Source of the DNA: an uncultured Clostridia bacterium
Lineage (GTDB): Bacteria > Bacillota > Clostridia > Oscillospirales > Oscillospiraceae
Assembly: GCA_946186375.1 (NCBI GenBank)
Contig: CAMHMZ010000030.1
Location: 1-33,302 of the forward strand
Direction: 5' to 3'
Length of the DNA: 33,302 nt
A program made the translations under genes and the position numbers. Position 1 is the first letter of the stretch. The number at the start of each line of letters is the position of its first letter. Below the pieces are notes generated by a model, which ran no database searches, was not told the origin of the DNA, and saw only the letters and a program-made list of their open reading frames with translations. Shown here in pieces: positions 13,759-22,830 of the stretch.

Positions 13759-14391
13759 ATGACGGATTTCCTCAACTTTCTCAGAACGAACCCCTACCCC
13801 GGCCGCGGCATCGCCGTGGGGAAGGACCGGGTCTATTACTTCATCATGGGCCGCAGCGAGAACAGCCGCAACCGCATCTTTTCGCTGACGGACGACGGCA
13901 TCCGCACCGAGGCCTTTGATCCCTCGAAGCTGAGCGATCCGAGCCTCATCATCTATCACCCCGTGCGCGCGATGAGCACGGACCTCATCGTCACCAACGG
14001 CGACCAGACCGATACCATCCGCGACTTCGGCGACTTTCGCGCCGCCCTCTCGACGCGCGAGTACGAGCCGGACGAGCCCAACTTCACGCCCCGCATCTCC
14101 GCTCTCTGCCATGCCGACGGCAGCTTTGAGCTGTCCATCCTCAAGCGGGTGGGCGGCCGCTGCCTGCGCTGCTTCTACAGCTATGAGGGCTGCGACGAGG
14201 GGCGCGGTGTTTTTATCAGCACCTATCAGGGCGACGGCGCCCCGCTGCCGAGCTTTGCGGGCGAGCCGCTCGAGATCGACCTGCCCGAGCCCGAGGATGT
14301 CTGGGCCGCGCTCAACGCGGACAACAAGGTTTCCCTCTATGCCAATGTGCGCGGCGAGGTGAAGCTCTTCAATAAAAATCTGGGAGACTGA
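13759..14391 (+). CDS. purO: PurO-type IMP cyclohydrolase
   Basis: A 210-residue protein of the IMP cyclohydrolase family first defined in archaea (PurO), which closes FAICAR to IMP and is unrelated to the PurH cyclohydrolase domain. Seen: NPYPGRGIAVGKDRVYYFI near the N-terminus, GRSENSRNRIF, IIYHPVRAM, VTNGDQTDTI and EPDEPNFTPRIS, all typical of the PurO-like alignment. The start is ATG 13759, 8 bp after AAGGAG; longer in-frame forms run back into purN. The next gene encodes only the transformylase half of PurH, so this protein should provide the missing last step. Confidence 0.88.
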   Translation: MTDFLNFLRTNPYPGRGIAVGKDRVYYFIMGRSENSRNRIFSLTDDGIRTEAFDPSKLSDPSLIIYHPVRAMSTDLIVTNGDQTDTIRDFGDFRAALSTREYEPDEPNFTPRISALCHADGSFELSILKRVGGRCLRCFYSYEGCDEGRGVFISTYQGDGAPLPSFAGEPLEIDLPEPEDVWAALNADNKVSLYANVRGEVKLFNKNLGD

Positions 14392-14394
14392 GTC

Positions 14395-15573
14395 ATGAAC
14401 GAACTGGAACTCAAATACGGCTGCAACCCGAACCAGAAGCCCGCGCGCATCTTCATGAAGGACGGCAGCGACCTGCCCGTCACGGTTTTGAACGGCCGCC
14501 CCGGCTACATCAACTTTCTCGACGCCTTCAACTCCTGGCAGCTCGTGCGCGAGCTGAAGGAGGCGACGGGTCTGCCCTCCGCGGCCTCCTTCAAGCACGT
14601 CTCGCCCGCCGGAGCCGCCGTTGGCCTGCCGCTGAGCGAGATCGAGCGGCACATCTATTTCGTCGAGGAGGGTGCCGAGCTCTCCCCCATCGCCTGCGCC
14701 TATATCCGCGCCCGCGGCGCCGACCGGCTCTGCTCCTACGGCGACTGGGCCGCGCTGAGCGACGAGTGTGACGCGGCCACCGCCGCCTATCTCAGAGAGG
14801 AGGTCTCCGACGGCGTGATCGCCCCGTCCTACACGGAGGAGGCCCTCGCCATCCTGAAGAGCAAGAAGAAGGGCAACTACAACGTCGTTCAGATCGACCC
14901 CGCCTACGTCCCCGCCGCGCGGGAGCGCAAGGACGTCTTCGGCGTGAGCTTCGAGCAGGGCCGCAACGACTTTCGCATCGACGAAGCCCTGCTGAAAAAC
15001 ATCGTCACAAAAAACAAGGAGCTCCCCGCGCAGGCCAAAATCGACATGCTCGTGGCGCTCATCACGCTCAAATACACCCAGTCCAACTCCGTCTGCTACG
15101 TCAAGGACGGGCAGGCCATCGGCGTCGGCGCCGGGCAGCAGAGCCGCATCCACTGCACGCGTCTGGCCGGTCAGAAGGCCGACAACTGGCTGCTGCGGCA
15201 GCACCCGAAGGTGCTGGCCCTGCCCTTTGTCGAGGGCATCCGCCGCCCCGACCGCGACAACGCCATCGATATCTACACCTCCGACGAATACGAGGACGTG
15301 CTGCGCGAGGGCGAATGGCAGCGCGTCTTTACGACCCGGCCCGAGCCGCTGAGCGCGGAGGAAAAGCGCGCCTGGATCGCCGCGCAGAGCGGCGTGACCT
15401 GCGGCTCCGACGCCTTCTTCCCCTTTGGGGACAATGTCGAGCGCGCACACAAGTCCGGCGTGCAGTACATCGTGGAGCCGGGCGGCTCCATCCGCGACGA
15501 CCACGTGATCGCCACCGCGGACAAATACGGAATGGTCATGGCCTTCACGGGCATGCGGCTGTTCCACCACTGA
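14395..15573 (+). CDS. purH: Standalone AICAR formyltransferase (PurH transformylase domain only)
   Basis: A 392-residue protein matching the transformylase domain of bifunctional PurH, without the ~200-residue IMP cyclohydrolase domain that normally precedes it. It starts directly at the domain: LKYGCNPNQKPA, then SFKHVSPAGAAVG with the catalytic Lys67-His68 pair, VSDGVIAPSYTEEAL, LKYTQSNSVCYVKDGQ, IGVGAGQQSRIHCTRLA, and the C-terminal SDAFFPFGDNVERA and VEPGGSIRDD. It formylates AICAR (ZMP) with 10-formyl-tetrahydrofolate; ZMP is also the base form of the ZTP riboswitch ligand upstream. It follows purO by 3 bp, so the two act in sequence. Confidence 0.93.
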   Translation: MNELELKYGCNPNQKPARIFMKDGSDLPVTVLNGRPGYINFLDAFNSWQLVRELKEATGLPSAASFKHVSPAGAAVGLPLSEIERHIYFVEEGAELSPIACAYIRARGADRLCSYGDWAALSDECDAATAAYLREEVSDGVIAPSYTEEALAILKSKKKGNYNVVQIDPAYVPAARERKDVFGVSFEQGRNDFRIDEALLKNIVTKNKELPAQAKIDMLVALITLKYTQSNSVCYVKDGQAIGVGAGQQSRIHCTRLAGQKADNWLLRQHPKVLALPFVEGIRRPDRDNAIDIYTSDEYEDVLREGEWQRVFTTRPEPLSAEEKRAWIAAQSGVTCGSDAFFPFGDNVERAHKSGVQYIVEPGGSIRDDHVIATADKYGMVMAFTGMRLFHH

Positions 15574-15583
15574 GGAGAAAACT

Positions 15584-16855
15584 ATGAAGGTTCTGGTCGT
15601 AGGAGGCGGCGGGCGCGAGCACGCCATCATCCGCAAGCTGAAGGAAACCCCCGCCATCACCGAGCTTTACGCCCTGCCGGGCAACGGCGGCATCGCGCGC
15701 GACGCCGTGTGCGTCCCCATCGCGGCGACGGACGTCGCCTCGATCGTGAGCTTTGCCGAGGATAACGCCATCGATTACGCCGTCGTCACGCCGGACGATC
15801 CGCTCGTGCTCGGCTGTGTCGATGCGCTGGAGGAGATCGGTGTGCCCTGCTTCGGTCCGCGCGCTTCCGCCGCGCTCATCGAGGGCAGCAAGATCTTCGC
15901 CAAGGAGCTCATGAAGAAATACGGCATCCCCACTGCGCGCTTCGAAAGCTTTGACGACATGGACGAAGCGCTGAGCTATCTCGAGACCGCCTCTCTGCCC
16001 ACCGTCGTCAAGGCCGACGGGCTCGCGCTCGGCAAGGGCGTGATCCTCGCCTATACGCGCGAGGAGGCCGAGGCCGCCGTGAAAAGCATGATGGGCGCGC
16101 ACCGCTTCGGCAAGAGCGGCGAGCGCATCGTCATCGAGGAATTTCTCGAGGGGCCGGAGGTCTCCGTCCTCGCCTTTACGGACGGGAAAACGCTCGTCCC
16201 GATGGTCTCCTCCATGGACCATAAGCGCGCCGGAGACGGCGACACCGGTCTCAACACCGGCGGCATGGGCACCGTCGCGCCGAACCCCTACTATACGCCG
16301 GAGATCGCCGCGCGCTGCATGGAGGAGATCTTCCTGCCCACCGTGGCGGCCATGAACGCCGAAGGCCGCCCCTTCAAGGGCTGCCTCTACTTCGGTCTGA
16401 TGCTCACGAAGGACGGGCCGAAGGTCATCGAATACAACTGCCGCTTCGGCGACCCCGAGACGCAGGTGGTGCTGCCGCTTCTGGAGAGCGACCTCTTCAC
16501 CGTGATGCGCGCCGTCACCGAAGGAAAGCTCGCCGAGACCGAGGTGCGCTTTGCCGACGCCTCGGCCTGCTGCGTGATCCTCGCCTCCCGGGGCTACCCC
16601 GAGCACTATGAGAAGGGCTTCGCCCTCACGCTGCCGGAGACGGCGGAGGGCGAGGTGTACGTGGCGGGCGCCGCGCTCAAAAACGGCGGGCTCGTCACGA
16701 GCGGCGGGCGCGTCGTCGGCTGCACGGCCGTCGCGCCGACGCTCCGCGAGGCGGTGGACAAGGCCTACGCCCTCGCCGGAAAGGTACAGTTTGAAAACGC
16801 CTACTGCCGCCGCGACATCGGGCAGCGCGCGCTGCGCGCCCTTTCGGAGGACTGA
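15584..16855 (+). CDS. purD: Phosphoribosylamine-glycine ligase (GAR synthetase)
   Basis: A 423-residue ATP-grasp enzyme joining phosphoribosylamine with glycine. Seen: VLVVGGGGREHAI (N-domain), YALPGNGGIA, TPDDPLVLG, FGPRASAALIEGSKIFAKEL, the ATP-grasp VVKADGLALGKGVILA, EEFLEGPEVSVLAFTDG, DHKRAGDGDTGLNTGGMG, and IEYNCRFGDPETQ with metal ligands. Full length. ATG preceded by GAGGAG, 10 bp after the transformylase stop. Its substrate phosphoribosylamine is unstable and is usually handed over from PurF, which matters here because that PurF is unusual. Confidence 0.96.
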   Translation: MKVLVVGGGGREHAIIRKLKETPAITELYALPGNGGIARDAVCVPIAATDVASIVSFAEDNAIDYAVVTPDDPLVLGCVDALEEIGVPCFGPRASAALIEGSKIFAKELMKKYGIPTARFESFDDMDEALSYLETASLPTVVKADGLALGKGVILAYTREEAEAAVKSMMGAHRFGKSGERIVIEEFLEGPEVSVLAFTDGKTLVPMVSSMDHKRAGDGDTGLNTGGMGTVAPNPYYTPEIAARCMEEIFLPTVAAMNAEGRPFKGCLYFGLMLTKDGPKVIEYNCRFGDPETQVVLPLLESDLFTVMRAVTEGKLAETEVRFADASACCVILASRGYPEHYEKGFALTLPETAEGEVYVAGAALKNGGLVTSGGRVVGCTAVAPTLREAVDKAYALAGKVQFENAYCRRDIGQRALRALSED

Positions 16856-16856
16856 C

Positions 16857-19800
16857 ATGGTATACAGAGTTTTTGTGGAAAAAAAGCCGGGTCTCGACAA
16901 CGAGGCCCGCGCGCTGCTGCAGGAGGCGCGCAGCCTGCTCGGGATCGAGAACCTTGAGCGCGTGCGCCTTTTCAACCGCTATGACGCGGAGGATATCGCC
17001 CCGGAGCTCTTCGACTACGCCGTCGGCACCGTCTTCTCCGAGCCGCAGGTCGACCGGGTCTATACCGAGCCCGATACCGAGGGCGCCGCGGTCTTCGCCG
17101 TGGAGTACCTGCCGGGGCAGTTTGACCAGCGGGCCGACTCCGCCGCGCAGTGCATTCAGATCATCTCCCAGGGCGAGCGGCCGCTCGTGCGCTCGGCGAA
17201 GGTCTACGCGCTCTACGGCGCGCTGAGCGATACAGAGCTGCAGACCCTCAAGCGTCACGTCATCAACCCCGTGGAGGCGCGCGAGGCCGCGCTTGAAAAG
17301 CCCCGCACCCTCGCCATGGAGCTCGAGAGACCGACGACGGTGCCCGTGCTCGAGGGCTTCAACGCGCTCGGCCGCGCCGGGCTCGAGGCGCTTGTGAAGG
17401 GCTACGGCCTTGCCATGGACGCCGACGACGTCGCCTTCTGCCAGGAGTATTTCCGTGCCGAGGGGCGCGAGCCCACCGTCACGGAGCTGCGCGTGCTGGA
17501 CACCTACTGGTCCGATCACTGCCGCCACACCACCTTCAACACCGTCATTGACGCCGTGCGCTTCGAGGACGAGCTGCTGCAGCGCGCTTATGACGACTAT
17601 CTCGCCGCGCGCGAGGCCCTGGGCCGCACGAAGCCCGTCTGCCTCATGGATCTCGGCACGCTCGCCGCGAAGGTGCTGAAAAAAGCCGGGAAGCTCGACC
17701 GCCTCGACGAGAGCGAGGAGATCAACGCCTGCACCGTGAAGATCGACGTCACGGTCGACGGCGTGCGGGAGCCCTGGCTGCTGCTGTTCAAAAACGAGAC
17801 CCACAACCACCCCACGGAGATCGAGCCCTTCGGCGGCGCGGCCACCTGCATCGGCGGCGCGATCCGCGACCCGCTCTCCGGAAGGGCCTACGTCTACGGG
17901 GCCATGCGCCTGACGGGCGCGGCAGATCCGCTGACGCCCGTGAGCGAGACCCTCCCCGGCAAGCTCCCGCAGCGCAAGCTCGTCACCACCGCCGCCGCGG
18001 GCTACTCCTCCTACGGCAACCAGATCGGCCTTGCCACCGGGATCGTGGACGAGCTGTATCACCCCGGCTACGCGGCCAAGCACATGGAGGTCGGCGCGGT
18101 GATCGCGGCCGCCCCCGCGGAAAACGTCCGCCGCGAGGTCCCCGCCCCCGGCGACGTGGTGATCCTCCTCGGCGGCAGCACCGGCCGCGACGGCATCGGC
18201 GGCGCGACGGGCTCCTCCAAGGCGCACGACGCCCACTCTGTAGAGACCTGCGGGGCCGAGGTGCAGAAGGGCAACGCCCCCGAGGAGCGCAAGCTCCAGC
18301 GCCTGTTCCGGCGCGGGGAGGCCAGCCGCCTCATCAAGCGCTGCAACGATTTCGGCGCGGGCGGCGTGTCCGTGGCGATCGGCGAGCTGGCCGACGGCCT
18401 TGTCATCGACCTCAACGCCGTGCCGAAGAAGTACGAGGGGCTGGACGGAACAGAGCTCGCCATCAGCGAGAGCCAGGAGCGCATGGCCGTCGTCGTCGAG
18501 GAAAAGGACGTGGCCGCCTTCCTCGCCCTCGCGCGGGAGGAAAACCTGCAGGCCTGCCCCGTCGCCGTCGTGCAGGCCGAGCCCCGGCTCGTCATGCGCT
18601 GGAACGGAAAGACCATCGTCGATCTGAGCCGCGCCTTCCTCGATACGAACGGCGCCGCCAAGCACGTCACGGCCGAGGTCGCCGCGCCCAAGAGCTGGGC
18701 AAAGCCCGTCAGCGGCGGCTTTGCCGAAAACCTGCGCGCCATGGCAGCCGATCTGAGCTGCTGCTCCCGCCGGGGCCTGGCCGAGCGCTTCGACTCCACC
18801 ATCGGCGCGGGCAGCGTCCTCATGCCCTTCGGCGGGAAAAACCAGCTCACACCGGTGCAGGCCATGGTGCAGAAGATCTCCCTCGAGACCGGGCACACCG
18901 AGGACTGCTCGCTGATGGCCTGGGGCTACAACCCCTTCCTCACCGAAAAAAGCCCCTACCACGGGGCCTACCTCGCCGTGGTCGAGTCCGTGTGCAAGCT
19001 GATCGCCACGGGCGCAGACCGGCGCGAGACCTATCTGAGTTTTCAGGAATACTTTGAAAAGCTCGGGCGCGAGCCGAAGCGCTGGGGCAAGCCCCTCGCC
19101 GCGCTCCTCGGCGCCTTCGAGGCGCAGCTCGGGCTGGGCGTCGCGGCCATCGGCGGCAAGGACTCCATGAGCGGCTCCTTCGAGCAGCTGCACGTGCCGC
19201 CCACGCTCATCTCCTTTGCCGTGACCACCGCGCAGACCGGCGACATCGTCTCCCCCGAATTCAAGGCCGCCGGGCACAAGCTCATCCGCATCGCCCCGAC
19301 GCGCGGCGCGGACGGTCTGCCCGAGGCAGGCTCCCTTCTGGAGTGCTTCGACCGCGTGACGGCGCTGCTGCGCTCCGGCCGGGCTGTGGCCTGCTATACG
19401 CCCGGGCCGGGCGGCGCCGCCGAGGCCGTAATGAAAATGGCCTTCGGCAACGGCTTCGGCTTCCGCTTTGACGAGAGCGTCCCGCTCGAGCGCCTCTTCG
19501 GCTATGATTACGGCGCCTTCCTGCTGGAGGTGCCCGCAGACGAAGAGGGCGAATGCCTCGGCTTTATTACGGACGACGGGCGCTTCACCCGCGGCGGCGA
19601 GGCCGTCGGCGCCGCCGAGCTTCTCTCCCTCTACGAGGGCAAGCTTGAAAGCGTCTACCCCAGCCGTGTCGCCACAGACGGCGAGACGCCCGAGACGCTC
19701 TCCTATATCGCCGCTTCGCGTCCCGCGCCCGCGGTGAAGACAGCCCGCCCGCGCGTGCTGATCCCCGCCTTCCCCGGCACCAACTGCGAATACGACAGCG

Positions 19801-20543
19801 CCCGGGCCGTGCGCGACGCGGGCGGCGAGCCGGAGATCTTTGTCGTGAACAACCTCTCCTCCGACGAAATCGCGCGCAGTGTGGAGCGCTTTGCCGCGCG
19901 TCTGAAGGACAGCCAGATGATCTTCATCCCCGGCGGCTTCTCCGGCGGCGACGAGCCCGACGGCTCCGGCAAGTTCATCACCGCCTTCTTCCGCTCCGCC
20001 GCCGTGCGCGAGGGCGTCCACGAGCTCCTCGATAAGCGCGACGGCCTCATCTGCGGCATCTGCAACGGCTTTCAGGCGCTCATCAAGCTCGGTCTCGTGC
20101 CCTACGGCCGCATCACCGATCCGACGGAGGACAGCCCCACCCTGACCTTCAACACCATCGCCCGCCACCAGAGCCGCATCGTGCGCACGCGCGTCGTGTC
20201 CAACAAGTCGCCGTGGCTGGCGCTGACGGAGGTCGGGACCGTGGTCAGCGTCCCCATCTCCCACGGCGAGGGCCGCTTCCTCGCCAGCGAGGAGACGCTG
20301 CGCGCCCTGGCCGCCAACGGTCAGATCGCCACGCAGTACGTCGATCTCGAGGGCCGGGCCAGCATGGACGTGAGCGACAACCCGAACGGCTCTCTCTGGG
20401 CCGTGGAGGGCATCACCTCGCCCGACGGCCGCATCTTCGGCAAGATGGGCCACGCCGAGCGCGTCGGCCCGGGGCTCTATAAAAACGTCCCCGGCAATTA
20501 CGACCTGCGCATGTTCGAGTCCGCCGTGCGCTATTTCCGCTGA
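16857..20543 (+). CDS. purL: Phosphoribosylformylglycinamidine synthase, long single-chain form
   Basis: A 1228-residue FGAM synthase with all functions in one chain: a PurS-like N-terminal region (about 1-150), two AIRS-like halves, and a class I glutamine amidotransferase from about residue 965. Seen: LDTYWSDHCRHTTFNT, FKNETHNHPTEIEPFGGA, GGSTGRDGIGGATGS, IGGKDSMSGSFEQLHVPPT, then in the amidotransferase VLIPAFPGTNCEYDSARA, nucleophile Cys1069 in GICNGFQALIKLG and His1136 in PISHGEGRF. It is the clostridial long type rather than split PurSQL. Unlike PurF, its glutaminase site is intact. I start at ATG 16857 after GGAGG, just past the purD stop; a longer in-frame ORF inside purD is a shadow. 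Last gene of the operon. Confidence 0.95.
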   Translation: MVYRVFVEKKPGLDNEARALLQEARSLLGIENLERVRLFNRYDAEDIAPELFDYAVGTVFSEPQVDRVYTEPDTEGAAVFAVEYLPGQFDQRADSAAQCIQIISQGERPLVRSAKVYALYGALSDTELQTLKRHVINPVEAREAALEKPRTLAMELERPTTVPVLEGFNALGRAGLEALVKGYGLAMDADDVAFCQEYFRAEGREPTVTELRVLDTYWSDHCRHTTFNTVIDAVRFEDELLQRAYDDYLAAREALGRTKPVCLMDLGTLAAKVLKKAGKLDRLDESEEINACTVKIDVTVDGVREPWLLLFKNETHNHPTEIEPFGGAATCIGGAIRDPLSGRAYVYGAMRLTGAADPLTPVSETLPGKLPQRKLVTTAAAGYSSYGNQIGLATGIVDELYHPGYAAKHMEVGAVIAAAPAENVRREVPAPGDVVILLGGSTGRDGIGGATGSSKAHDAHSVETCGAEVQKGNAPEERKLQRLFRRGEASRLIKRCNDFGAGGVSVAIGELADGLVIDLNAVPKKYEGLDGTELAISESQERMAVVVEEKDVAAFLALAREENLQACPVAVVQAEPRLVMRWNGKTIVDLSRAFLDTNGAAKHVTAEVAAPKSWAKPVSGGFAENLRAMAADLSCCSRRGLAERFDSTIGAGSVLMPFGGKNQLTPVQAMVQKISLETGHTEDCSLMAWGYNPFLTEKSPYHGAYLAVVESVCKLIATGADRRETYLSFQEYFEKLGREPKRWGKPLAALLGAFEAQLGLGVAAIGGKDSMSGSFEQLHVPPTLISFAVTTAQTGDIVSPEFKAAGHKLIRIAPTRGADGLPEAGSLLECFDRVTALLRSGRAVACYTPGPGGAAEAVMKMAFGNGFGFRFDESVPLERLFGYDYGAFLLEVPADEEGECLGFITDDGRFTRGGEAVGAAELLSLYEGKLESVYPSRVATDGETPETLSYIAASRPAPAVKTARPRVLIPAFPGTNCEYDSARAVRDAGGEPEIFVVNNLSSDEIARSVERFAARLKDSQMIFIPGGFSGGDEPDGSGKFITAFFRSAAVREGVHELLDKRDGLICGICNGFQALIKLGLVPYGRITDPTEDSPTLTFNTIARHQSRIVRTRVVSNKSPWLALTEVGTVVSVPISHGEGRFLASEETLRALAANGQIATQYVDLEGRASMDVSDNPNGSLWAVEGITSPDGRIFGKMGHAERVGPGLYKNVPGNYDLRMFESAVRYFR

Positions 20544-20551
20544 TGAGGCAC

Positions 20552-20588
20552 AAAGCCCCTGCACGCCGTATAAGCGCGCAGGGGCTTT
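20552..20588 (+). terminator. Probable terminator of the purine operon
   Basis: An 11-bp stem, AAAGCCCCTGC (20552-20562) with GCAGGGGCTTT (20578-20588), nine bases after the purL stop. The T-run is short, so termination may be partial. Confidence 0.7.
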
Positions 20589-20601
20589 CCCATTTCCCAT
20601 C

Positions 20602-20630
20602 TTGCCTTTTGGGGCTTTTTCCTTTATGAT
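20602..20630 (+). promoter_or_regulatory. Promoter of the DUF362 gene
   Basis: TTGCCT (20602-20607), a 17-bp spacer and TATGAT (20625-20630), about 48 bp before the start at 20679. Confidence 0.55.
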
Positions 20631-20678
20631 TGTAGCATCTTCACAGAAACCAACCGTAGTCCGGAAAGGAGCAGACAC

Positions 20679-21719
20679 ATGGCAAACACGAAACCCGTTG
20701 CCGGTAAGGACGGCAACAAGTATGTCCCCTATGAAAAGCGCACGGGCGAGAGCTCCGTCGTGTTCTTCACGCGCGACCTCTCCGAAGAGGGGCTGAAGAA
20801 GATCTATGACCGCGTGTCCTCGGTGCTCTGCGGCAAGGTGGCGATCAAGCTGCACACCGGCGAGGCTGAGGGCCCGAACATCATCCCCCGCCCCTGGGTC
20901 AAGGAGCTCATCGCCTCCCGCCTGCCCGAGGCGACCATCATCGAGACCAACACTTATTACGAGGGCAGCCGCTACACCACCGAGGCGCACCGCAAGACGC
21001 TGGAGATCAATGGCTGGACCTTCTGCCCCGTGGACATCACGGACGCGGAGGGCGTGGCCGCGCTGCCGGTCAAGGGCGGCAAGTGGTTTAAAGAGATGCA
21101 CGTCGGCAAGAGCATGCTCAACTACGATTCGCTCCTCGTCCTCACACACTTCAAGGGCCACATGATGGGCGGCTTCGGCGGCTCGAACAAGAACATCGGC
21201 ATCGGCTGCGCCGACGGGCGCGTCGGCAAGAAGGAGATCCACTCCTACCCGAACGGCGGCATGTGGAGCATCGCCGAGGAGGAGCTCATGGAGCGCATCT
21301 CCGAGAGCACCAAGGCCACGATCGACCACTTTGCGCCGCACGTGTGCTACATCAACACCATGCGCAACATGTCCGTCTCCTGCGACTGCGAGGGCCCGGA
21401 GGCCGAGCCCGTCGTCACGCCGGATATCGGGCTGGTCGCCTCGCTGGACATCCTCGCCGCGGACAACGCCTGCATCGACCTCATCTACGCCCTGCCCGGC
21501 GGGGGCGGCAAGGCGCTCATCGAGCGCGTGGAGAGCCGCCACGGCCTGCGTCAGCTGAGCTATATGAAGGAGCTCGGCATGGGCAACGACCGCTACACCC
21601 TCATCGACCTTGACAACGACGACGCCGTCATCACCGCCGCCGAGGCCGTGAAGGACGTGCCGCCCGAGTGGAAGCCCGACCGCTACAACACCTTCTGGGG
21701 CCGCAACCGCCGCGCATGA
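20679..21719 (+). CDS. DUF362 domain-containing protein
   Basis: A 346-residue cytoplasmic protein of the DUF362 family. Family features: VAIKLHTGEAEGPNIIPRPW near residue 52, IIETNTYYEGSRYTT, SLLVLTHFKGHMMGGFGGS, NIGIGCADGRVGK, a Cys cluster in VSCDCEGPEAEPV, and DIGLVASLDILAADNACIDL near residue 247. Many DUF362 proteins carry a ferredoxin-type 4Fe-4S domain; this one does not. The biochemical role of the family is not established. It has AAAGGAG before the ATG, its own likely promoter and a strong terminator, so it is probably monocistronic and not part of the purine operon. Confidence 0.88.
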   Translation: MANTKPVAGKDGNKYVPYEKRTGESSVVFFTRDLSEEGLKKIYDRVSSVLCGKVAIKLHTGEAEGPNIIPRPWVKELIASRLPEATIIETNTYYEGSRYTTEAHRKTLEINGWTFCPVDITDAEGVAALPVKGGKWFKEMHVGKSMLNYDSLLVLTHFKGHMMGGFGGSNKNIGIGCADGRVGKKEIHSYPNGGMWSIAEEELMERISESTKATIDHFAPHVCYINTMRNMSVSCDCEGPEAEPVVTPDIGLVASLDILAADNACIDLIYALPGGGGKALIERVESRHGLRQLSYMKELGMGNDRYTLIDLDNDDAVITAAEAVKDVPPEWKPDRYNTFWGRNRRA

Positions 21720-21801
21720 GCAGGTTTCAGGAAGCGAAACGTCGGTTTCCCCGTTTTATCCTTTGTTTCTCTTCATTCCGAATTTGTCTCACTCTGCAGA
21801 T

Positions 21802-21835
21802 AAAAAGGACTCCGCCTGCGGGCGGAGTCCTTTTT
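21802..21835. terminator. Bidirectional terminator between DUF362 gene and reductase gene
   Basis: A perfect 15-bp stem (21802-21816 with 21821-21835), a TGCG loop, and A-run/T-run flanks inside the stem, placed between convergent genes. Confidence 0.93.
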
Positions 21836-21850
21836 ATCCTGATGCGGAGA

Positions 21851-22804
21851 TCAGAAGATCTGCTTGTCGTAATTGCCCTGGATCGCCTTGACGATGAGCG
21901 TGAAGACGTCGCAGGTGGGCGTGGGCACGCCGTAGAGCTTGCCCTGTGCGGAGAGCGCTCCGGCCAGCATGTCGATCTCGGTCGGCAGCTTCTTCCAGCA
22001 CATGTCCTGGGTCATGGAGTTGATATATTTCGGGTTCTCGCTGCACTGCTCGACATCATGCCTGATGAAGTCCTCCGCGTCCATGATGTTGACGCCCTTG
22101 GCCTTGGCGACCGCGACGCCCTCGCGGATGATGCGGTCGTACAGCTCGCGGCCGTAGGGGTCCTTGTCCACGTCGCCGACGCTCAGGCGCAGCACGGCGC
22201 AGACCGGGCTGTGGGAGCTGTTCTTGATGATCTTCCACCAGAGCAGCGGCAGGATGTCCTCGCGGTAGCGCGCGTCAGCGCCGCCGGCCTGGAAATATTC
22301 CTGCAGCTGCAGCCCGACCTCGCGCACACGCTCGTTCTCCTTGAGCGGGCCGAAATTCATGATGACGCCGAAGTTGGGATAGGAGGTGCACTTGCCGGGG
22401 CCGTCAAGCACCGTGCCGATGGAGCCGCTGCCGATCATGCAGCGCTCGGCCGGGTAGTAGCGGAGCAGGACGTCCTCGTTGCCGAGGCCGTTGATGAGCG
22501 AGATAAGCACCGTGTCCGGGCCGACGCAGGGCCCCACGGACTTTACGGCCTCTTCAAGCTGCGTGGCCTTTGTGAGGAAGATGACCGCGTCGACGATACC
22601 GATCCCCTCCGGGCTGTAGGCGGTCTGAAAGCCGTCCAGATGGAAATGCTGATCCGGATCGATGGTGAAATCCATGCCGTCGCGCGCGACCTTGTCCATG
22701 TGCTCCCGATAGCGGTCGACCAGGACCATGTCCGCGCCGCCGCGGCGCAGATAAGAGGCAAAGACGCTGCCGGCAGCGCCCGAGCCGATCATTGCTATTT
22801 TCAT
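21851..22804 (-). CDS. Ketopantoate reductase-family 2-hydroxyacid dehydrogenase
   Basis: A 317-residue NAD(P)-dependent dehydrogenase of the PanE/ApbA fold. Seen: the nucleotide loop IGSGAAGSVFASYL (6-19), INGLGN with Asn105, the catalytic Lys191 in LLWWKIIKN, Asn195, Ser263 in INSMTQDM and Glu276 in LPTEID. These match the E. coli PanE catalytic set except that the second Asn (Asn184 in PanE) is Ser199 here. True PanE makes pantoate; D-2-hydroxyacid (D-mandelate/2-hydroxyisovalerate) dehydrogenases of the same fold exist. It is the last gene of a CoA-transferase, 2-oxoacid oxidoreductase and transporter operon, which favours interconversion of a 2-hydroxyacid and a 2-oxoacid over vitamin synthesis. 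AAAGGA precedes the ATG. Confidence 0.82.
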   Translation of the reverse strand: MKIAMIGSGAAGSVFASYLRRGGADMVLVDRYREHMDKVARDGMDFTIDPDQHFHLDGFQTAYSPEGIGIVDAVIFLTKATQLEEAVKSVGPCVGPDTVLISLINGLGNEDVLLRYYPAERCMIGSGSIGTVLDGPGKCTSYPNFGVIMNFGPLKENERVREVGLQLQEYFQAGGADARYREDILPLLWWKIIKNSSHSPVCAVLRLSVGDVDKDPYGRELYDRIIREGVAVAKAKGVNIMDAEDFIRHDVEQCSENPKYINSMTQDMCWKKLPTEIDMLAGALSAQGKLYGVPTPTCDVFTLIVKAIQGNYDKQIF

Positions 22805-22830
22805 AGGTGCGTTCCTTTCTTTTCGCCCGG

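Noticed and set aside
16695..21542. A 1615-codon open frame on the minus strand antisense to purL and the DUF362 gene
   Set aside because: It is a shadow produced by high-GC codon use on the coding strand. Its translation is His/Ala/Gly/Val-rich with no family motif, while the plus strand encodes clear PurL and DUF362 proteins with ribosome sites.
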